A stretch of DNA of 23,373 nt, from NCBI GenBank assembly GCA_001579985.1, contig LRSR01008314.1, positions 1 through 23,373 of the forward strand, in the 5' to 3' direction. Source of the stretch: Hypsibius dujardini. Its lineage: Eukaryota > Tardigrada > Eutardigrada > Parachela > Hypsibiidae. A program made the position numbers and the translations under genes. Below the pieces are notes generated by a model. The model did no database searches. It was not told where the DNA came from and saw nothing but the letters and a program-made list of their open reading frames with translations. Shown piece by piece: positions 19,211-23,373 of this stretch; position 1 is the stretch's first letter, and each line of letters starts with the position of its first letter.

Positions 19211-20785
19211 ATAAAGAATTTCACGCGCTAGTTATACAATTACCTTATTATGGTAAACTAGGTGGAAATTCTTCCATTAGTACTACGGAAGACATTGTAG
19301 GCGTTGATAAAGCCACACAATCAGACTTAAAAAGATCTGGCTTAAGCTTTTAGCCCGAAGAATGATTGCTTATTTGAAAAAATAAAGCGAAGGCATTCTG
19401 GGTTCCCCATATGAAAATCGTCCCAAGCAAGCATAGAACCGGGTGCGGATTGTATTTGGACCCGCCCAGTACACCCGAGTTTCATAAAAAACTTATTTTC
19501 AATATATGAATCTAACTTTCTGATACTCGATGCATACGACATCGTAGGCTTTCATGGTATTGTCTGTTTGAAGAAGCCTCCTTGAGTTTTTCTCAACGTA
19601 CAGAACAACACTTTTCAAAACGACATTAACCGTACATAGGAAGATTTATAATCATAGACCTTTGCGTACAAATTCAAGATCTGTAGACGAATCTGGGGAC
19701 GATTGTGACAAATGGTGAGCATTTGTTTATAATTGTCTACTAGACATGTTCAAATAGTGTTAGTTTACATGTAGAAAAATTATACTTCCGGCCGAAAGAG
19801 CTCATAGGAAAAGTATTTTTGCTACATGAGCTTCATGATGTTTGGATTCAGGTTTGTGGTGGGGCACTGTTAACATTTAGACGACATTGCGGAAAGGGGA
19901 CCTTCGGCAATGAAGCCTTGTGGTGTTTGGAACTAGCCCCAATAGTTTAATCGCCTGCGGCACTGTCAAGTGGTTTCCGGATTAGAAATGATTGTCTTTT
20001 TTATTTCGACCAAAAATTATCTTACTGCTTTTCTTTGCTCACCAGCGTAATGGTTTAATTTTTGGACGTAATGCTCAGTCGATTCAAATGTCTGTGACCT
20101 TCAAAAGGATATATTTTTCAAACAACGATAGCTTTCTTGGGTACGTTTTGCACATACATGCAGCAGACATGGCAATAATGAAGCGAATCTTTTCACCTAA
20201 GATATCAGTTGTAACTATTATTTGAGAATGTCCCTCGTAACGGTAATTTGTTGAACTATTCGACTCTGTTGGAGATGGTGTACATGCACGTGCAGTATTG
20301 CAGCTCTAGCGCGTTCACTCACAGGGAAAATTTGAGTGAATCAAAGACGTCAATTTACGAGTATTAGTAATAATAATCATCTGCATTGTTAGAGGCATTG
20401 AGCACGGTCTGTCCATTCCAGTGACGTCTACTTAAATGCGCATGATTGGAATGACAAGTTTAAAGGTCGGTGCGAGGGATTGTTATTGGCTTACGGAACG
20501 ACCACACCTATGACGATATGCCGGCAACTGTGGAGAACGCCTGAAGGCATGATACTTGGAGCTTTATCGACTTTTTTTTGTAACTGGTTATAAAAAATTA
20601 AGCTGCAGCGCACTGTGCTAGATCATTTATTGGATGCAATCTGGTCGGCTTGACTACCTTAAACTGTTAAAGTTTGAGTTTTGAATTTGAAGTATTAACT
20701 GTATCGCACACTATACGCGATACCCCCAGGGTGAATGTTTATGGTTAAGATATCGTAAACACTCTCTGTACTCTTGACTTGAAAA
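19211..20785. other. Long stretch without a recognisable gene
   Basis: AT-rich unique sequence. Frames at 19342–19542 (minus) and 19992–20225 (plus) are under 80 codons with no family features or splice support. No RNA gene, array or transposon end recognised. Confidence 0.4.
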
Positions 20786-20946
20786 TACTGTACTTATACA
20801 GTAACTCCATAACTCCAACTCCACTAGGGCCTCCGGCACCTTGCGTCTGATCTTGTAGCAGCTTACGTACAATGTTTATAAGGTGAGTCATAACTGGCCA
20901 CTAAGTTTTTTTTATAAGTTTTGTGTCATCGCTCGCCTAAATCTCT
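20786..20946. repeat. Dispersed repeat, copy 2 (inverted), with satellite end
   Basis: Reverse complement reads gcgagcgatgacacaaaact, gtggccagttatgactcacc, agatcagacgcaaggtgccg, then satellite (ggccctagtggagttggagt and atggagttactgtata). It matches 17571–17730 in opposite orientation. In both copies the satellite sits at the same side, so the satellite is an integral end of this repeat family. Confidence 0.8.
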
Positions 20947-21728
20947 TGGAAGGACCCAATTGTCCATCGGTCGATAAAACGTCGTCATCCGAAGAATACT
21001 TTTCAGCTTAGCGGCTTCATAGTTGTATAAATGGCGAAATACACGTGTATCCTCGATCGCTATTTAATGAAGGAACCTACATCACCTCGTGTTTAGATTG
21101 CCGGACAACCTAGTCCCCTGCAAGGTATTTGTATCCATGCCGGCTAATCAAGATACAACAAACGAAATGAAACAGAACGGAACGAATAACGACGAAATCG
21201 CTCAATGACGAGAAATTCTTCAGCAGTGTTCGTCGAAGGTGAAGAAGAAACATGAATAGATAGTATCGCATGTGCGACGAAGATTAAGAACATGTCCCGA
21301 AAACGGCAGAAATGGTGTGCTCGGAGTGGAGTGAGACAGATATCAGCACGAGAGGGGGGGGGGCTGTTAGGTGAAAGTGGTCAAACAAGTTAGAAAGAGT
21401 GAATTAATGAAAAGGTCACCAAGTAACGGTTAATGAATTATTCTAGGCGACGACCTTTGTTTACTGATTCCTCCTGCCGAAACGAAACGACTAATCCACA
21501 ACAGTCAACATACGTCAGTCAAAGTTGGAGTTTATCATGGTTAAACCGATGGATATAGAAACTGCGGGAAAAGGAGACGACTCTAACAACATGTACCGGG
21601 AGTAAAACTGCGATTAAAATTATTCTCTTTTCTGCTAATCCAATCATCCTCTCACAAATCACTGAATGTCCAGCAGAGATCAGACAATCCGCATTGTCAA
21701 GTTGCCCAACTTCCACATCACACACCAG
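20947..21728. other. Non-coding stretch between repeat and NSF
   Basis: No gene recognised. A G-run of about 9 lies near 21354–21363. A 133-codon minus-strand frame (21519–21920) overlaps the minisatellite at 21729–21796 and shows no domain. Confidence 0.4.
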
Positions 21729-21796
21729 GCGTGTACACAGAGGGGCGTGGTACACAGAGGGGGCGTGGTACACAGAGGGGGCGTGGTACACAGAGG
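21729..21796. repeat. 18–19-bp minisatellite, about four units
   Basis: Near-perfect copies of ggcgtggtacacagaggg. In the opposite sense it gives a YHAPS-type peptide repeat. It lies about 120 bp past the NSF stop codon, in the presumed 3' UTR or just beyond. Confidence 0.9.
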
Positions 21797-21916
21797 AATG
21801 AATATCGAAGAAGACAAGGACCGACGACGACGACGACGCATCGGTAAAGGTCACGCACAAATTACGCGCAAGGACATGAAAACTTCCGGCAAATTCGCGC
21901 CATCTCGAAATCAGAA

Positions 21917-23150
<1,234 letters not shown>

Positions 23151-23259
23151 CTACGTTGTATAAATCAAGTATTTTGAAATACAGAAAAAAAAACAGAATG
23201 CGGTAGAGAAAACGAGACAGCACACAAATGAGCAATAAAAAGCAAAAATGCATTCAGAC

Positions 23260-23274
23260 AAAAAGAAAGACAGA

Positions 23275-23309
<35 letters not shown>

Positions 23310-23373
23310 ACAGACAAACAGACAGACAGCCAGACAGACAGACAGACAGACAGACATACAGACAGACAGACAG
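23260..23373. repeat. CAGA and CCAG tetranucleotide repeats at the window end
   Basis: (CAGC)n-like ccagccagccag at about 23275–23308 followed by (CAGA)n to the end of the window. Lies in the NSF intron that begins at 23151 on the minus-strand reading; the same repeat type as in the intron downstream. Extends beyond the window. Confidence 0.92.

Overview
The window is nuclear DNA from an animal. Its genes are split by short GT–AG (and one probable GC–AG) introns, and it holds an NSF gene, a rhodopsin-like receptor, protein kinase domains and a GH18 chitinase with a Thr-rich linker and a chitin-binding domain. The chitinase layout and compact introns fit a moulting animal (Ecdysozoa). A tardigrade or similar small-genome lineage is my guess, not something the sequence proves. 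All gene models come from reading frames, splice-site fit and phase, and remembered family motifs; no search was run.

Layout, left to right. 1–988 (+) is the 3' end of a chitinase (three exons). A mariner-type MITE lies 23 bp past its stop. 1865–2961 (-) holds weak, broken coding-like stretches. 3529–3697 is an 18-bp minisatellite. 4197–5764 (-) is a complete three-exon GPCR gene. 5765–11119 is mostly non-coding, with a 68-bp satellite, a MITE inserted in it, degenerate TCCG/GGAC repeats and one coding-like exon at 10596–10806 (+). 11120–14714 (-) is the centrepiece: a four-exon gene for a 1035-residue protein joining an Hsp70-type ATPase domain to two tandem protein kinase domains. 15915–17434 (+), divergent from it, is a broken Hsp70-like sequence followed by the start of a RhoGEF (DH) domain. 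17571–20946 holds dispersed and tandem repeats. 21917–23150 (-) is the 3' end of NSF (D2 ATPase), with CTGT-type repeats in its introns.

Two observations stand out. First, the Hsp70–pseudokinase–kinase fusion, with a second Hsp70-like unit next to a DH module in the divergent neighbour, suggests an Hsp70-like ATPase lobe used as a module in signalling proteins. Second, one intron of the GPCR gene and one of the Hsp70–kinase gene are almost exactly related hAT-like elements. Each has TAGGRATGGC-like ends and an imperfect 8-bp target-site duplication, and the splice sites lie at or in the element/duplication junctions. In the GPCR, splicing at a GC donor restores the pre-insertion sequence. In the kinase gene the junctions create the GT and AG and leave a two-codon insertion. 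This looks like intron gain by a DNA transposon (introner-like), seen in two unrelated genes 7 kb apart.

Ordinary introns here are 68–105 nt. Most of the longer ones carry recognisable repeats, so repeats explain much of the intron length variation.
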